Source: Actinomadura meyerae (lineage in GTDB: Bacteria; Actinomycetota; Actinomycetes; Streptosporangiales; Streptosporangiaceae). Taken from it: a stretch of 64,000 nucleotides of DNA. The translations under genes and the position numbers were made by a program. The notes under the pieces were generated by a model, which made no database searches, had not been told where the DNA came from, and was given only the letters and a program-made list of their open reading frames with translations. Positions within the stretch are counted from its first letter, which is position 1. Every line of letters starts with the position of its first letter. Positions 47,070 to 55,372 of this stretch are shown here, piece by piece. The DNA is taken from assembly GCF_900188445.1 (NCBI RefSeq), contig NZ_FZOR01000001.1, positions 124,001-188,000 on the forward strand, in the 5' to 3' direction.

Positions 47070-49088
47070 ATGGATACCGGAGCGGTGCTCGGAGGGCGGT
47101 ACCGGCTCACCACGCGGCTCGGCCGGGGCGGCATGGGGGAGGTCTGGGCCGCCGACGACACCCAGCTCCGGCGGCGGGTCGCCGTGAAGATCCTGGTGGC
47201 GGACGTCGGGTCCTCGCCCGTGCTGATCGACCGGCTGCGGCGCGAGGCCGAGAACGCCGGGCGGCTGCAGCATCCGGGGATCACCGTCGTCCACGACCTC
47301 GGGGAGCACGACGGCCACCCGTTCTTCGTGATGGAGCTGCTCGACGGGACCGACTACGCGACCATCCTCGCGCGCAACCCGGGCGGGCTGCCGGTCGGGC
47401 GGGTGCTGGAGGCGGGCGCCGCCGTCGCCGACGCGCTGGCGTACGCGCACCGGCGCGGGGTGGTGCACCGCGACATCAAGCCCGCCAACCTGATGGAGCC
47501 GGCCGAGGGCGGCGTGAAGATCTGCGACTTCGGGATCTCCCGCTCCGCCGACGCGGTCGGCGACCTCACCGGCACCGGCGGGATGCTGGGGACGCCCGCC
47601 TACATGGCGCCCGAGCAGTACGAGGCGCGGCCCGTCGACGCCCGGACGGACCTGTACGCCTTCGGCTGCACCCTTTACGCGATGCTGACCGGCGACGCCC
47701 CGTTCGACGGGACGACGATGCCCGTCCTGATGCGGCAGCACCTGACCCTCCCGCCGCCGCCGCCGTCGCAGCGCAGGCCCGGGATCCCGCCGGAGCTGGA
47801 CGCGCTGGTGCTCGCTCTCCTCGCCAAGGACCCCGCCGACCGGCCGGCGTCCGCGGAGGACGTGGCGCGGCGGCTCCGGGCGATGGCCGCCGGGGAGCCG
47901 CAGTTCCCGCCGCCCGTCCCCTCGCCGCATGCGCAGCCCGTTCCCGCTCCGTCCGCTCCCGGTCCGTACACGCCGCAGCCGTGGCCCGTGGGCGGCCCTC
48001 CCGCGCCCGCCATGGCGATGGGGCACCCGCCCCCGCAGCCGCCCGGGCCGCTGCCTCCGCCGATGGGCGGAGTGCCGCCGGGCGGGATGCCGCCTCCGGC
48101 GCCGCCGGTGCGGCGCGGGCCGGGCCGGCGGGGGTTCCTGATCGGGCTCCTCGTGGTCGGCGGCGCCACCGCCGCGGGCGGCGCGGTCGTGGTGAAGCAG
48201 TACCTCGATGACACCGCGCCCGGCAACGCCCTGAGCGGCCACACCGAGGACGTGCTGGCGGTGGCGTTCAGTCCGGACGGCAAGACGCTGGCGTCGGGCG
48301 CCGAGGACCACACGGTCCGGCTGTGGGACGTGGCCGGGGAACGGCCCGTCGCGGTCTTCGACGACTACCCCGACAAGGTCGACGCGGTGGCGTTCAGCCC
48401 CGACGGGAGGATGCTCGCGGCCGGCGGGGCCGGCGGCAAGGTGCAGCTCTGGGACATGAGCAGCAGGCGCGCCGTCGCCGCCTTCGACAACGGGGGCGTC
48501 CAGGTCGGGGACCTCGCGTTCAGCCCGGACGGCAAGGCCCTCGCCGTCGCGGGCGACGGCAGCGCCACCGTGAGGCTGTGGAGCATGCCCGGCCGGCGCC
48601 TGCTCGGCGAGTACGGGAACGCCGCGTACCACGGCGACTCGGTGGCGTTCAGCCCCGACGGCAAGATCCTCATCGCGACGGGCGACTCCGCCTCGACGAT
48701 GATGTGGAACGTCCAGACCCGGCGGCGCATCATCGACTTCGCCTCCACCGCCATGGCGGTCGCGTTCAGCCGGGACGGCAAGACCGTGGCCATCGGCGGG
48801 CGCGACGGCAAGGTGGTCCTGCGGAGCGTGGCCACCAAGCGCGTGACCGGCACCTTCCAGGGACCCGGCAACTGGATCCACTCGCTCGCCTACAGCCCGG
48901 ACGGGAAGTACCTCGCGGCCGGCGACGCCGACGGCACGACGTGGGTGTGGGATCTGGCCACCAACAAGGCCACCGCCCACAAGGCCCGCGTCGCGGCGGT
49001 GATGTCCGTCGCGTTCAGCCCCGACAGCCGGACGGTGGCCAGCGCGCACCGCTTCGACCACAAGGTGCGCCTCTGGGAGGTCCCCTGA
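47070..49088 (+). CDS. Membrane Ser/Thr protein kinase with seven-bladed WD40 extracellular domain
   Basis: 672 residues. The Hanks kinase domain is complete: GRGGMGEVW, VAVKIL, HRDIKPANLM, DFGISRS, GTPAYMAPEQ. A Pro-rich juxtamembrane linker (PPPQPPGPLPPPMGG) and one membrane helix (GFLIGLLVVGGATAAGGAVVV) follow at about 355-375. Seven WD repeats come next, each with VAFSPDGK-like start and WD-like end (VRLWDV, VQLWDM, VRLWSM, TMMWNV, VVLRSV, TWVWDL, VRLWEV), a closed propeller outside the cell. ATG 47070 is preferred over GTG 47064 for its distance from GGAGGAA. The mrp operon begins 81 bases later. Confidence 0.94.
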   Translation: MDTGAVLGGRYRLTTRLGRGGMGEVWAADDTQLRRRVAVKILVADVGSSPVLIDRLRREAENAGRLQHPGITVVHDLGEHDGHPFFVMELLDGTDYATILARNPGGLPVGRVLEAGAAVADALAYAHRRGVVHRDIKPANLMEPAEGGVKICDFGISRSADAVGDLTGTGGMLGTPAYMAPEQYEARPVDARTDLYAFGCTLYAMLTGDAPFDGTTMPVLMRQHLTLPPPPPSQRRPGIPPELDALVLALLAKDPADRPASAEDVARRLRAMAAGEPQFPPPVPSPHAQPVPAPSAPGPYTPQPWPVGGPPAPAMAMGHPPPQPPGPLPPPMGGVPPGGMPPPAPPVRRGPGRRGFLIGLLVVGGATAAGGAVVVKQYLDDTAPGNALSGHTEDVLAVAFSPDGKTLASGAEDHTVRLWDVAGERPVAVFDDYPDKVDAVAFSPDGRMLAAGGAGGKVQLWDMSSRRAVAAFDNGGVQVGDLAFSPDGKALAVAGDGSATVRLWSMPGRRLLGEYGNAAYHGDSVAFSPDGKILIATGDSASTMMWNVQTRRRIIDFASTAMAVAFSRDGKTVAIGGRDGKVVLRSVATKRVTGTFQGPGNWIHSLAYSPDGKYLAAGDADGTTWVWDLATNKATAHKARVAAVMSVAFSPDSRTVASAHRFDHKVRLWEVP

Positions 49089-49169
49089 CCCGGCGGCTCC
49101 TCCGTTTCGGGGACGCTGGCCGGGTAGATCGCCTGCAGACGTGCCTTGGGGGAGGGGGCTGCGGGCGGC

Positions 49170-51959
49170 ATGCTGGCGCTGGTCGGGATCTATGCCGTCG
49201 CGGCCGTCGCCGTCCCCTGGGCACTGGGGCGCCACCGGCGGGCGATGGCGTGCGCCGCCGCGGTGGTGCCCGCCGCCACGGCCGCCTGGGCGGCGACCCG
49301 CGCCGGGCGCGGGGAGCTGGCGACCCGCGTCACCTGGTCGGCTGACCTCGGGCTGGAGTTCGACTTCCGGGTCGACGCCCTGGCCATCGTGATGCTGCTG
49401 CTCGTCGGCGGGGTCGGGGCCGTCGTCCTGTGCTACTCCGGGTGGTACTTCGAGCGGTCCGAGCGGCTGATGACCGGGACGCTGGTCGCGTTCGCGGGGG
49501 CCATGACGGGCCTGGTGCTCGCCGACAACCTCCTCGTCCTGTACGTGTTCTGGGAGCTCACCACCGTCAGCTCGTTCATCCTGATCGGGCACCCGCGGCC
49601 GGACCGGACCGCAGACCGGCGGGCGGCCACCCAGGCGCTGCTGACGACCACCGCGTTCGGGCTGGTCATGCTCGTCGGCTTCGTGGTCCTGGGGCAGGCC
49701 GCGGGCACCTACCGGATCTCGGCCCTCGTGGCGGACCCGCCCGGCGGGACTCCGGCGGCGGTCGGCGCGGTGCTCGTGCTGCTCGGCGCGTTCGCCAAGT
49801 CCGCGCAGGTGCCGCTGCACGGCTGGCTGCCCGCGGCGATGGTGGCGCCGACGCCGGTGAGCGCCTACCTGCACGCGGCGGCGATGGTGAAGGCGGGCGT
49901 GTACCTGGTGGCGCGGCTCGCGCCCGGACTCGCCGAGGTCGGCCCGTGGCGGCCGCTGGTGCTGGCGGTGGGGCTGCTGAGCCTGCTCGCCGGCGGCATC
50001 GTCGCCCTCCGGCAGGACGACCTCAAGCGCCTCCTCGCCTACGGGACGATCAGCCAGCTCGGCTTCCTCATGGTGCTGCTCGGCGACGGGTCGCGGACGG
50101 CGGCCCTCGCCGGCGCGGCGCTGCTGCTCGCCCACGGGCTGTTCAAGGCCCCGCTGTTCCTGGCGGTCGGCGCCGTCGAGCACCGCACCGGGACGCGCCG
50201 CGCCGACCGGCTGTCGGGGGCCGGGCGGCGGCTGCCGGTGCTGACCGCCGCGGCGACGGCCGCGGTCGCGTCCATGATCGGGATCCCGCCGTTCCTCGGC
50301 TTCGTGGCGAAGGAGGCCGCGTTCGAGGCGTTCGCCCACGGCGGGCTGGACCTCGCCGTCCTCGCCGGGGTGGTGGCGGGGTCGGCGCTGACCGTGGCGT
50401 ACGGGGCGCGGTTCCTGCACGGCGCCTTCTCCGGCGGGACGCGGGAGGAGCCGTCCGATCCCTGGGGCCTGGTCGTGCCGGTCGTGCTGCTGTCCGCGGC
50501 GGGATTCGCCGCCGGGCTCGTCCCGGGGACGATGCAGGCCCTCATCGGCCCGTACGCCGGCACGCTGCGGGGGCCCGGCTACGAGCTGGCGCTGTGGCAC
50601 GGGCTGGGCGTGCCGATCGCGATGTCGGCGGTCGCGCTCGCGGCGGGCGCCGGCCTCTACGCGGCGTTCGGACGGACGTTCCCGGGCCGGTCCACGCGGC
50701 GGTGGCACCCCGACGCGCAGCGCGCCTACGACGGCGTCGTCGAGGCGACCATGAGCGGCGCGCACGCGGTCACGCGGCGGCTGCAGACCGGGTCGCTGCC
50801 GGTGTACCTCGGCGTGATCGCGGTGACGGTGCTGGCCGTGCCCGGCTCGGCGCTGGTGGCGGGACTCGTCCGCGGCACCGGCCCGGATCCGCCGCCGGGC
50901 TGGCCGCGGGCCTGGGTCGATCCGGCGCAGCTCGTGCTGTCGATGGTCGTGATCGCGTGCGCGGTCTCGGCGCGGTGGGCGCGCGGCCGGCTGTCGGCGG
51001 TGGTGCCGCTGTCCGGCGTGGGCTACGGGATCGCCGGCCTGTTCGTCCTGCACGGCGCTCCCGACCTCGCGCTCACCCTCGTGGTCGTGGAGACGCTGAC
51101 GCTGCTGATGCTCGTGCTGGTGCTGCGGCGGCTCCCGGAGCGGTTCCCGCCCTACCTCCGCAAGCGGTCCGCGCGCGCCGCGACGGGAGCGATCAGCGTG
51201 TGCATGGGGGGCTTCGTCGGGCTGTTCCTGGTGGTGGCGTCGGTGAGCCGCGGCGCGCCGCCGGTCGGGCCCGGCTACACGCGGTTCGCGGAGGAGGAGC
51301 ACGCGAAGAACGTGGTGAACCTGATCCTGGTCGACCTGCGGGCGCTCGACACCCTGGGCGAGATCGCGGTGCTGGCCGCGACCGCGATGGGCGTGGTGAG
51401 CCTGGTGCTGACCGGTCCGGGGGCGCGGCCGCCGGGCCCGGCCGCGGAGGAGCCCAGCCGCTGGCTCGCCACGCCCGGCCGTCCCCCGCTCGGCGGGTCC
51501 CCGGCGATCCTGGAGGCGGCGGCGCGGGTGCTGGGCCCGACGATCCTGGTGTTCTCGGTGTACCTGTTCTTCGCCGGTCACGGCCGTCCCGGCGGCGGGT
51601 TCGTCGGCGGCCTGGTGGCGGGCATGGCGTTCGTGCTGCGGTACCTGCCGGGCGGGCGGCGCGAGCTCGCCGCCGCGCTGCCCGTCCGCCCCGCCCTGCT
51701 GGTCGGCGCCGGGCTGGGGACCGCGGTCGCGGCGGGCGCGGGCGGCTGGGCGTCCGGCGGGCAGTTCCTGCGGTCGGTCGACCTCGGCGGGACGGTGCCG
51801 GTGCTCGGGCACGTCGAGCTGCAGACCAGCCTGCTCTTCGACGCGGGCGTCTACCTGCTGGTGCTCGGGCTGGTGCTGACCATCCTCAGCACGCTCGGCG
51901 CGAGCCTGGAGGACCCGGACGAGGAGCGGGACCCCCGACCGGAGGAGGAACCGCCATGA
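49170..51959 (+). CDS. mrpA: Mrp Na+/H+ antiporter subunit A fused to subunit B
   Basis: 929 residues, mostly membrane. The NuoL-like core carries LVLYVFWELTTVSSFILIG, KSAQVPLHGWLPAAMVAPTPVSAYLHAA, MVKAGVYLVARL and DDLKRLLAYGTISQLGFL, with the conserved Glu, Lys and His of the proton path. The C-terminal part contains the DUF4040/MrpA end and then an MrpB domain (LGPTILVFSVYLFFAGHGRPGGGFVGGLVAGMAF). It exchanges Na+ for H+ as part of the hetero-oligomeric Mrp complex. ATG 49170 is chosen; a TTG at 49146 is possible. It overlaps mrpC by four bases. Confidence 0.94.
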   Translation: MLALVGIYAVAAVAVPWALGRHRRAMACAAAVVPAATAAWAATRAGRGELATRVTWSADLGLEFDFRVDALAIVMLLLVGGVGAVVLCYSGWYFERSERLMTGTLVAFAGAMTGLVLADNLLVLYVFWELTTVSSFILIGHPRPDRTADRRAATQALLTTTAFGLVMLVGFVVLGQAAGTYRISALVADPPGGTPAAVGAVLVLLGAFAKSAQVPLHGWLPAAMVAPTPVSAYLHAAAMVKAGVYLVARLAPGLAEVGPWRPLVLAVGLLSLLAGGIVALRQDDLKRLLAYGTISQLGFLMVLLGDGSRTAALAGAALLLAHGLFKAPLFLAVGAVEHRTGTRRADRLSGAGRRLPVLTAAATAAVASMIGIPPFLGFVAKEAAFEAFAHGGLDLAVLAGVVAGSALTVAYGARFLHGAFSGGTREEPSDPWGLVVPVVLLSAAGFAAGLVPGTMQALIGPYAGTLRGPGYELALWHGLGVPIAMSAVALAAGAGLYAAFGRTFPGRSTRRWHPDAQRAYDGVVEATMSGAHAVTRRLQTGSLPVYLGVIAVTVLAVPGSALVAGLVRGTGPDPPPGWPRAWVDPAQLVLSMVVIACAVSARWARGRLSAVVPLSGVGYGIAGLFVLHGAPDLALTLVVVETLTLLMLVLVLRRLPERFPPYLRKRSARAATGAISVCMGGFVGLFLVVASVSRGAPPVGPGYTRFAEEEHAKNVVNLILVDLRALDTLGEIAVLAATAMGVVSLVLTGPGARPPGPAAEEPSRWLATPGRPPLGGSPAILEAAARVLGPTILVFSVYLFFAGHGRPGGGFVGGLVAGMAFVLRYLPGGRRELAAALPVRPALLVGAGLGTAVAAGAGGWASGGQFLRSVDLGGTVPVLGHVELQTSLLFDAGVYLLVLGLVLTILSTLGASLEDPDEERDPRPEEEPP

Positions 51960-52384
51960 CCGGCCCCGGACTGCTGCTCGTCGTGGTCGTCGCCGTGCTG
52001 TTCGCGACCGGGTTCGACCTGCTGATGCAGCGGTCCCTCATCAAGGTCGTGGTCGGGTTCAGCCTGCTCGGCCACGGCGCCAACCTCCTGCTGCTGCTCG
52101 CGGGCGGGCCCGCCGGGACGCCGCCGCTGCTCGGCGCGAAGGGCCCGGGGCGTCCCGCCGACCCCCTGCCGCAGGCGATGGCGCTGACCGCGATCGTCAT
52201 CACCTTCGGCGTCACCGCCTTCCTGCTGGCGATGGCCTACCGGAGCCGGCAGCTGCGCGGCGGCGACGAGGTCCCCGACGACGTCGAGGACCGCCGGGTC
52301 TGCACGGAGCGGCGCCGGCGCGGCGAGGCCCCGGGCGGCACGCCGCTGGAGAAGGAGAACCCGGGACCGGAGGACGCCCCGTGA
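51956..52384 (+). CDS. mrpC: Mrp antiporter subunit C (NuoK-like)
   Basis: 142 residues with three membrane helices (LLLVVVVAVLFATGFDLLMQ, VVVGFSLLGHGANLLLLLAG, LTAIVITFGVTAFLLAMAYR). The NuoK/MrpC core with the conserved GxNLLL turn and DPLPQAMALTAIVI block is intact. An extra charged tail of about 40 residues (DDVEDRRVCTERRRRGEAPGG) extends the usual length of about 115. ATG 51956 overlaps mrpA and the stop overlaps the mrpD GTG. Confidence 0.93.
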   Translation: MTGPGLLLVVVVAVLFATGFDLLMQRSLIKVVVGFSLLGHGANLLLLLAGGPAGTPPLLGAKGPGRPADPLPQAMALTAIVITFGVTAFLLAMAYRSRQLRGGDEVPDDVEDRRVCTERRRRGEAPGGTPLEKENPGPEDAP

Positions 52385-53904
52385 ACCTCCTCGTCCCGCT
52401 GCCGTTCGCGCTGCCGCTCCTCGGCGCGGCGCTCGCGGTGCTGGCGCGGCGCCGCGGCACCCGGCTGCGGATCCTCGCCCCGCTCATCGCCGCCGGGGGC
52501 GTGGCCGCCTGCGCCGGGCTGGTCGCGGCCGTGGCGCGGGACGGGGTGCTCGCCGTCCAGATGGGCGGGTGGGCCGCGCCGTTCGGCATCACGCTCGTCG
52601 CCGACCGGCTGTCGGCGCTGCTGCTGACGGTGTCGGCCACCGTGCTGCTGGGGATCATGCTGCACGCCGTGGGGGAGGGCGCCGGCGGCCTCGGCGGCGA
52701 CGATCCCGGCGTGTTCTACCCCGCCTACCTGACGCTGACGGCCGGGGTCAGCCTCGTCTTCCTCGCCGGGGACCTGTTCAACCTCTTCGTCGGGTTCGAG
52801 GTCATGCTCGCGTCGAGCTACGTCCTCATGACGCTGACCCCGACCGGGGAGCGGGTGCGGGCCGGGATGACCTACACCGTCGTCAGCCTCACGTCCTCGA
52901 TCCTCTTCCTCACCGCGCTCGGCCTCACCTACGCGGCGACCGGCACGGTGAACCTCGCCGACCTGGCGGAGCGGACGCCCGACCTGCCCGGCGCCACCCG
53001 CACCGCGCTCGGGCTGCTGTTCCTGGTGGTGTTCGGCATCAAGGGCGCGATCGTGCCGATGCACCTGTGGCTGCCCGACAGCTACCCCGTGGCGCTCACC
53101 AAGGTCACCGCGGTGTTCGCGGCGCTGCTGACGAAGGCCGCCGTGTACGCGCTCATCCGCGTGGAGACGCTGGTGTTCCCCCGCGAGGCCCCGTCCTGGC
53201 CGATGCTCGTCCTCGCCGCCGGAACGATCATCGTCGGCACCCTCGGCGCGCTGACGCACGACGACATCCACCGGGTGTTCTCGTTCGTCCTGGTCGGACA
53301 CATCGGCTACATGCTGTTCGGGCTCGCCCTGTTCGACGTCGCGGGGCTCACCGGCGCGATCCTCTACCTTGTCCACCACATCGTCGTGCAGGCGACGCTC
53401 TTCCTGGTGAGCGACCTCATCCAGGGCCACACGGGAGAGACGTCGCTGCACCGGCTCGGCGGGCTGGCGGGCCTGTCCGCGTTCATCGCGGTGCTGTTCT
53501 TCATCCCGGCGATGAGCGTCAGCGGCGTCCCGCCGACCTCCGGGTTCGTCGCGAAGCTCGCGCTGTTCCAGGCGGGCGCCGGCTCCGGCAGCGTTCTCGG
53601 GTACGCCGTCACGGGCGTCGCCCTGCTGGGCAGCGTCCTCACCCTCCTGGCGATGGTCCGGATCTGGACGCTCGGGTTCTGGCGGCCCCGCCCGCCCGAG
53701 GCCGGGGAACCGCCGCCGCCCGACGCGTCCTACACGCGGGGCGGCGCGCGGCTGATGAAGTCCGTGACCGCCGTCATGGTCGTCGCCGGGCTCCTCGTCG
53801 CGGTGTTCGCGGGCCCGCTCGCCGCCTGGAGCCGGCACGCCGCTCGCGACCTCGTCGACACCGCCGGCTACCGGCACGCCGTCCTGGACGGGGGCTCGCC
53901 GTGA
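52381..53904 (+). CDS. mrpD: Mrp antiporter subunit D (NuoM/N-like)
   Basis: 507 residues, about 14 membrane helices. Family blocks are LFNLFVGFEVMLASSYVLMTL with the conserved Glu, VVFGIKGAIVPMHLWLPDSYPVALTKVTAVFAALLTKAAVYALIR (in pieces; conserved Lys residues), and HDDIHRVFSFVLVGHIGYMLFGL. It forms the second proton-channel-like half of the Mrp complex. GTG 52381 overlaps the mrpC stop, and the end overlaps the mrpE start. Confidence 0.95.
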   Translation: MNLLVPLPFALPLLGAALAVLARRRGTRLRILAPLIAAGGVAACAGLVAAVARDGVLAVQMGGWAAPFGITLVADRLSALLLTVSATVLLGIMLHAVGEGAGGLGGDDPGVFYPAYLTLTAGVSLVFLAGDLFNLFVGFEVMLASSYVLMTLTPTGERVRAGMTYTVVSLTSSILFLTALGLTYAATGTVNLADLAERTPDLPGATRTALGLLFLVVFGIKGAIVPMHLWLPDSYPVALTKVTAVFAALLTKAAVYALIRVETLVFPREAPSWPMLVLAAGTIIVGTLGALTHDDIHRVFSFVLVGHIGYMLFGLALFDVAGLTGAILYLVHHIVVQATLFLVSDLIQGHTGETSLHRLGGLAGLSAFIAVLFFIPAMSVSGVPPTSGFVAKLALFQAGAGSGSVLGYAVTGVALLGSVLTLLAMVRIWTLGFWRPRPPEAGEPPPPDASYTRGGARLMKSVTAVMVVAGLLVAVFAGPLAAWSRHAARDLVDTAGYRHAVLDGGSP

Positions 53905-54452
53905 ACACGCGCGCCCGCCACCTCGTCTCCCGGCTGGGCATGGCCGGGTGGCTGTTCGCGTTCTGGCTGCTGCTGTGGGGGCGGGTCGACGCGCTCATCG
54001 CGGTCGGCGGCGTCGTCGTCGTGCTCGCCGCCTACTTCGTGAGCCGTCTGCCGACCGTCCCCACGCTCAAGCGGGTCCGGCCGCTGTGGCTCGCCTTGGC
54101 GATCGTGGAGTTCGCCTGGGACCTGCTCGTCTCGAGCCTGGTCATCGCCCGCCACGCCCTCTACCGGCCGCGCGCCGTGCGGGGCGCCATCGTCGAGGTG
54201 AACGCCAGGACGCGCTCGGAGCTCATCCTGCTCGCCGTGACGACGAGCATCTCGCTGCGGCCCGGCACGCTGCTGGTCGACCTCGACTGGGAGCGGCGCC
54301 TGCTGCGCATCCACGCGGTGCCGGCCCGCTCCCGCAAGGAGGCGGACGCCGCGCGGGACGGCGTGCTCCGCACCGAGTACCGGCTCATGCGCGCCCTCCG
54401 GACCGCGGAGGACGCCGCCCGAGAAGACGTCTCCACCAGGGAGGACCGATGA
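53901..54452 (+). CDS. mrpE: Mrp antiporter subunit E
   Basis: 183 residues. Two or three N-terminal helices (MAGWLFAFWLLLWGRVDALIAVGGVVVVLAAYFV, in pieces) and the cytosolic MrpE fold with LAIVEFAWDLLVSSLVIARHAL, VNARTRSELILLAVTTSISLRPGT and LLVDLDWERRLLRIHAV are present. MrpE is needed for assembly of the complex. GTG 53901 overlaps the mrpD stop; ATGA overlaps mrpF. Confidence 0.93.
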   Translation: MNTRARHLVSRLGMAGWLFAFWLLLWGRVDALIAVGGVVVVLAAYFVSRLPTVPTLKRVRPLWLALAIVEFAWDLLVSSLVIARHALYRPRAVRGAIVEVNARTRSELILLAVTTSISLRPGTLLVDLDWERRLLRIHAVPARSRKEADAARDGVLRTEYRLMRALRTAEDAAREDVSTREDR

Positions 54453-54733
54453 GCATCGTCTACAACGCCGCCCTGGCGCTGCTGGGCGCCGCGTTCGTGC
54501 TGACGGCCGCGCGGCTGGTCCGCGGCCCGTCCACGTTCGACCGGATCATGGCGCTGGACGTCCTGGCGGTCCTGCTGGTGAGCGGCATCGCGGTGCACAC
54601 CGCGGTGCACGACGAGCCGGCGAACGCCACGATCCTCGTGGTGATCGCGCTGATGGGGTTCGTGGGGTCGGTCAGCGCCGCCCGGCTGGCGGCGGCGCGG
54701 GCGGAGCACCGGGAGCGGGAGGCGCGGCCGTGA
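54449..54733 (+). CDS. mrpF: Mrp antiporter subunit F
   Basis: 94 residues with three helices; the family motif RLVRGPSTFDRIMALDVLAVLLV is followed by FVGSVSAARL. MrpF proteins have a conserved Asp in the DRIxAxD motif. ATG 54449 has AGGGAGGA upstream and overlaps the mrpE stop; the stop overlaps the GTG of mrpG. Confidence 0.94.
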   Translation: MSIVYNAALALLGAAFVLTAARLVRGPSTFDRIMALDVLAVLLVSGIAVHTAVHDEPANATILVVIALMGFVGSVSAARLAAARAEHREREARP

Positions 54734-55050
54734 CCGCCGCCTCCGCCGTGCTGCTGCTCGCCGGCGCCGCGTTCTGCGCGGCGGGCGCGCTCGGCATGCT
54801 CCGGTTCCCCGACCTGCTCACCCGGCTGCACGCCGCGACGAAGCCGCAGACGATCGGGCTGCTGCTCGTCCTCGCCGGGGCCGCGCTGCGGGCCGAGTCG
54901 GTCGCGGCCGCCGTGCCGCTGCTGCTCGTCGCCGTCTTCCAGCTGATGACCGCGCCGATCACCGCGCAGACGATCGCGGGCGGCGCCTACCGCGCCGGCG
55001 TCATCGACCCGGCGACCCTCACCCTGGACGAGACCGGCCGCGCGACCTGA
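54730..55050 (+). CDS. mrpG: Mrp antiporter subunit G
   Basis: 106 residues, three helices. The diagnostic block GALGMLRFPDLLTRLHAATKPQTIGLLLVL is followed by LLLVAVFQLMTAPITAQTIAGGAYRAG, as in MnhG/PhaG. It is the last gene of the operon; GTG 54730 overlaps mrpF. No further same-strand gene occurs for 320 bases. Confidence 0.95.
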   Translation: MTAASAVLLLAGAAFCAAGALGMLRFPDLLTRLHAATKPQTIGLLLVLAGAALRAESVAAAVPLLLVAVFQLMTAPITAQTIAGGAYRAGVIDPATLTLDETGRAT

Positions 55051-55123
55051 ACTCGTGCGGCCGGGCCCCCGTTGGGCATCCCCGCGCCGGGTCGGCCCCG
55101 CGCGGGATCGTCTCCGCGCCGGG

Positions 55124-55306
55124 TCAGCTCTGCGGGCCGCGGCGGGCGAGCATGCCGGAGCAGCCCCAGCCGAGGCCGATGAGGACGGCGCCGACGGCGG
55201 CGACCACGCCGAGCGCCTCGACGTCCAGCGCGGACAGCAGCGCGATCAGGAGGCCGTAGAGGACGGTGAAGGCGAAGAGGGCCCGCCGGACGGTGTTCTT
55301 GTTCAT
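55124..55306 (-). CDS. Small two-helix membrane protein, unknown
   Basis: 60 residues: MNKNTVRRALFAFTVLYGLL then IALLSALDVEALGVVAAVGAVLIGLGWG, two hydrophobic helices with a basic N-terminus and a short polar end (RRGPQS). ATG 55306 has GGGAGGA about 8 bases upstream. It is divergent from the histidine kinase; the two starts are only 66 bases apart, with an inverted repeat between them. It may be a membrane partner of the two-component system, but this is only inferred from position. Confidence 0.72.
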   Translation of the reverse strand: MNKNTVRRALFAFTVLYGLLIALLSALDVEALGVVAAVGAVLIGLGWGCSGMLARRGPQS

Positions 55307-55342
55307 GGTCACGATCCTCCCGTGACCTGCGGAGCTGTAGTA

Positions 55343-55358
55343 TCCACCGGTCGGTGGA
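55343..55358. promoter_or_regulatory. Inverted repeat in the divergent promoter of the kinase and small membrane gene
   Basis: TCCACCG-GT-CGGTGGA, a 7-2-7 dyad, is located 15 bases before the kinase start and 37 bases before the small gene. The shape fits a TetR- or LuxR-type dimer site; the adjacent response regulator is one candidate binder. Confidence 0.5.
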
Positions 55359-55372
55359 CAAAAGGGGTGCGG

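Noticed and set aside
46917..51812. 1631-residue minus-strand open frame opposite the kinase and mrpA
   Set aside because: The composition (Arg, Pro, His, Gly repeats) is that of antisense high-GC DNA, and both plus-strand genes are complete with conserved motifs.
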